Assembly: GCA_963819635.1 (NCBI GenBank)
Contig: CAWFWX010000003.1
Location: 620,001 to 684,000 of the forward strand
Direction of reading: 5' to 3'
DNA: 64,000 bases
Origin: JACVRW01 sp963819635
GTDB taxonomy: Bacteria; Actinomycetota; Thermoleophilia; Solirubrobacterales; Thermoleophilaceae
Below, piece after piece: positions 61,834-64,000 of the stretch. Both the position numbers and the translations under genes were made by a program. Below the pieces are notes generated by a model. It made no database searches and was not told where the DNA came from. It saw nothing but the letters and a program-made list of their open reading frames with translations. Position 1 is the stretch's first letter. Each line of letters starts with the position of its first letter.

Positions 61834-63534
61834 GTGACCCGGCTCTCGAGGTACTTCCTGCCGACCGTGAAGGAGGCTCCCGCGGACGCCGAGGCCATCT
61901 CGCACCAGCTGACCGTCCGCGCGGGGCTCGCCCGACAGGTGGCCGCGGGCCTGTGGAGCTTCCTGCCGGCGGGCTGGCGAGCACACCGCAAGGTCGAGCA
62001 GATCATCCGCGAGGAGATGGACGCGATCGGCGCCGGGGAGATGCTGATGCCGGTGCTCGTGCCTGCCGAGCTGTGGCGGAAGACGGGCCGCTACGACATC
62101 GACGAGCTCTTCAAGCTGAAGGACCGGCGCGGTGCCGAGCTGGTGCTCTCGCTGTCGCACGAGGAGGTGCTGACCTGGCACATCGCGCGCGAGGTGCGCT
62201 CCTACCGGGAGTTGCCCCAGCTGCTCTACCACTTCCAGACGAAGGAGCGCGATGAGCCCCGGCCGCGCGCCGGGCTGCTCCGGACGCGCGAGTTCATCAT
62301 GAAGGACGCCTACTCCTTCGACCGCGACCTCGAGGGGCTCGAGGCGTCGTACCAGCTCTTCATCGAGGCCTATGACCGCATCTTCGACCGCGCCGGCCTC
62401 GAGTGGTACCGCGTGGAGAGTGACGTCGGGATGATGGGCGGCTTCGGCGCCCACGAGTACATGGCGCCCTGCGCGGCCGGCGAGAACGACGTGGCCCTGT
62501 CGGATTCGGGCTACGCGGCGAACGTGGAGATCGCGAGCGCCGAGCCGCAGCCGGTGGAGGGGCTGCCCGCCCCGGCGCCCGAGCCGCGCGAGGTCGAGAC
62601 GCCCAGCGCGACGACTATCGAGGCGGTCTGCGCGCTGCTGGGCGTGCCCCCGGGCGCGCTGATCAAGGCATTCCCGGTCATCGTGGAGGGCCGCGGGCCG
62701 GTGCTCGTCGTCATTCGGGGCGACCATCGCCTGAACGAGGTCAAGCTCCAGAACACCCTCGGAGCGCCGTTCCGGCCCGCCGAGGCCGAGGAGGTGGGCG
62801 GCACCTTCGGCGCCGCGCCGGGGTTCATCGGCCCGATCGGGTCACCGGTCCCCGTGCTCGCCGACAACGCGCTCCGGGGCCTCGCGGGGCTGGTGGCCGG
62901 CGCCAATAAGCCCGACCTGCACCTGACCGGCGTCGAGCCGGGACGCGACTTCGAGCCGGAATGGGTCGACGTGCGGCGCGTCGAGCCTGGGGACCGCGAC
63001 CCGGCGGGCAGCCTGATCCGCATCGAGCCCGCCATCGAGGTGGGCAACATCTTCAAGCTCGGCACCCGCTACTCGGATCCGCTCGGCGCGCGCTACCTCG
63101 ACGAGGACGGCAAGGAGCAGTTGATCTGGATGGGCTCCTACGGGATCGGACCGGCGCGGATTGTTGCCGCCGCCATCGAGCAGTTCGCTGACGACCAGGG
63201 GATCTCGTGGCCGCGCGCGGTGGCGCCGTTCGAGGTCGAGCTCGTGACGCTCGGCAAGCCGGGGGAGGAGGCGCGCTCGCTGTCCGAGCGCCTCTACGAC
63301 GAGCTCCGCGAGCTGGGGCTCGACGTGCTCTACGACGACCGCGACGACGCGAGCCCCGGGCAGAAGTTCGCTGACGCCGAGCTGCTCGGCTGCCCGCTGC
63401 GCGTGACGATCGGCAGGAAGAGCGTCGAGGCGCGCGAGATCGAGTTCCAGGTCCGGCGAGGCCAGGAGAAGGGGTCACTGCCGCTCGAGGGTGCCGCCGA
63501 GGCGGCGGCGGAGCTGTGGCGGACCCTCCCCTGA
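61834..63534 (+). CDS. proS: prolyl-tRNA synthetase
   Basis: 566 aa, GTG start, bacterial type with an inserted editing domain. Class II motifs: motif 2 in REVRSYRELPQLLYHFQTKERD, then PRAGLLRTREFIMKDAYSFD, and motif 3 in MGSYGIGPARIVAAAIEQF. The INS editing domain (about residues 230-390) includes VIRGDHRLNEVKLQ. The C-terminal anticodon domain follows (VLYDDRDDASPGQKFADAEL). Confidence 0.95.
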   Translation: MTRLSRYFLPTVKEAPADAEAISHQLTVRAGLARQVAAGLWSFLPAGWRAHRKVEQIIREEMDAIGAGEMLMPVLVPAELWRKTGRYDIDELFKLKDRRGAELVLSLSHEEVLTWHIAREVRSYRELPQLLYHFQTKERDEPRPRAGLLRTREFIMKDAYSFDRDLEGLEASYQLFIEAYDRIFDRAGLEWYRVESDVGMMGGFGAHEYMAPCAAGENDVALSDSGYAANVEIASAEPQPVEGLPAPAPEPREVETPSATTIEAVCALLGVPPGALIKAFPVIVEGRGPVLVVIRGDHRLNEVKLQNTLGAPFRPAEAEEVGGTFGAAPGFIGPIGSPVPVLADNALRGLAGLVAGANKPDLHLTGVEPGRDFEPEWVDVRRVEPGDRDPAGSLIRIEPAIEVGNIFKLGTRYSDPLGARYLDEDGKEQLIWMGSYGIGPARIVAAAIEQFADDQGISWPRAVAPFEVELVTLGKPGEEARSLSERLYDELRELGLDVLYDDRDDASPGQKFADAELLGCPLRVTIGRKSVEAREIEFQVRRGQEKGSLPLEGAAEAAAELWRTLP

Positions 63535-64000
63535 CGTTCCGCCGGCTCTCCGGCCTCGACCGCTCGGGCGGACCGCCCCCTCAGACGCGCCGCGGCGAGC
63601 CGCTCAACCCCTGGACGATCCCGAACGCGATCGGCTTCGCGCGTCTCGCGCTCGTGCCCGTCTTCCTCGTGGTCGGCCTGAGCTCGGGCGACGGCCGCTC
63701 CGGCCTCGCGTTCGCGCTGTTCGCGTTCATCGCCTGGAGCGACTACTTCGACGGCATGGCTGCCCGGATAACGGGCCAGTACAGCCGGCTGGGCGCGCTG
63801 CTCGACCCGCTCACCGACCGCCTGCTGGTGGTGAGCGGCGCGCTCGTGGCCTGGCACTACGAGACGCTGCCGCGCTGGGCGCTGCTCGTGCTGCTGGCCC
63901 GCGAGGCGCTCATGCTCGTCCTGACGCAGCTGGCCCTGCGCCACGGCGTGGACCTGAACGTGTCGATGCTCGGGCGCTGGGCCGTCTGGCCGGTGATGAG
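63516..64000 (+). CDS. CDP-alcohol phosphatidyltransferase, 3'-truncated by window
   Basis: Starts at GTG 63516 inside the proS 3' end (19-nt overlap) and runs off the right edge. The family signature D-G-x2-A-R-x8-G-x3-D-x3-D is complete: DGMAARITGQYSRLGALLDP followed by LTD. Several membrane helices. PgsA-type (CDP-diacylglycerol to phosphatidylglycerophosphate) is likely; PI-synthase or cardiolipin synthase cannot be excluded. Preceded by a Pro/Gly/Arg-rich N-terminal tail. Confidence 0.83.
   Translation, partial: MADPPLTFRRLSGLDRSGGPPPQTRRGEPLNPWTIPNAIGFARLALVPVFLVVGLSSGDGRSGLAFALFAFIAWSDYFDGMAARITGQYSRLGALLDPLTDRLLVVSGALVAWHYETLPRWALLVLLAREALMLVLTQLALRHGVDLNVSMLGRWAVWPVM

Overview
This is a GC-rich, gene-dense chromosomal window from an actinobacterium, most likely class Thermoleophilia (Solirubrobacterales-like). 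That placement is an inference. It rests on the 16S sequence, the GTG/TTG starts, and secreted proteins with Arg/Lys-rich beta-type C-terminal domains; no database search was possible.

Layout. 1-9 kb: a citramalate/branched-chain amino acid operon (leuB-ilvE-cimA plus a DegT-type aminotransferase), a secreted protein, and a scatter of SnoaL/NTF2-like paralogues, one of them fused to a RibD-C (DHFR-like) domain. 9-15 kb: a GNAT acetyltransferase, argH, 3-methyladenine glycosylase, a class A PBP and tyrS. 15.2-21.3 kb: one rRNA operon (16S-23S-5S) with no spacer tRNA and clear pre-16S and pre-23S processing stems. Its 23S gene carries a 750-nt group I intron encoding a LAGLIDADG endonuclease, inserted after the U equivalent to E. 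coli 1923. 21-27.5 kb: small conserved proteins, a thioesterase, a DUF389 membrane protein, a frameshifted isocitrate/isopropylmalate-type dehydrogenase, and dinB with a near-perfect LexA box over its start. 27.5-34.4 kb: murA (Cys-to-Asp, fosfomycin-insensitive type) and a his operon hisZ-G-D-B-H-A-F, in which hisD alone is broken by at least six indels. 34.4-46.2 kb: an RTX-like protein, a CCA-adding enzyme, and the Gram-positive ylm/dcw-type cluster (pgeF-yggS-sepF-proC-yggT-lspA-rluD). That cluster is interrupted by surface-protein genes: a Gly-rich LPFTG protein with a RiPP-leader-like N terminus, and a large CSLREA/Ig-like repeat protein. 46.4-53.2 kb: the classic rpsB-tsf-pyrH-frr-uppS-cdsA-dxr-rseP run. 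53-64 kb: acyl-CoA synthetase, MscL with a zinc ribbon, DUF1801, a large secreted protein, ispG, a tiny zinc-finger protein, a GGDEF/HD-GYP membrane protein, proS and the start of a CDP-alcohol phosphatidyltransferase.

Co-directional genes are tightly packed, many overlapping as GTGA/ATGA/TTGA, so translational coupling is the rule. Four loci carry frameshifts (the dehydrogenase, hisD, the RTX protein and the Ig-repeat protein). Whether these are real or residual sequencing error is the main quality question for the window. The most interesting element is the 23S group I intron with its homing endonuclease.
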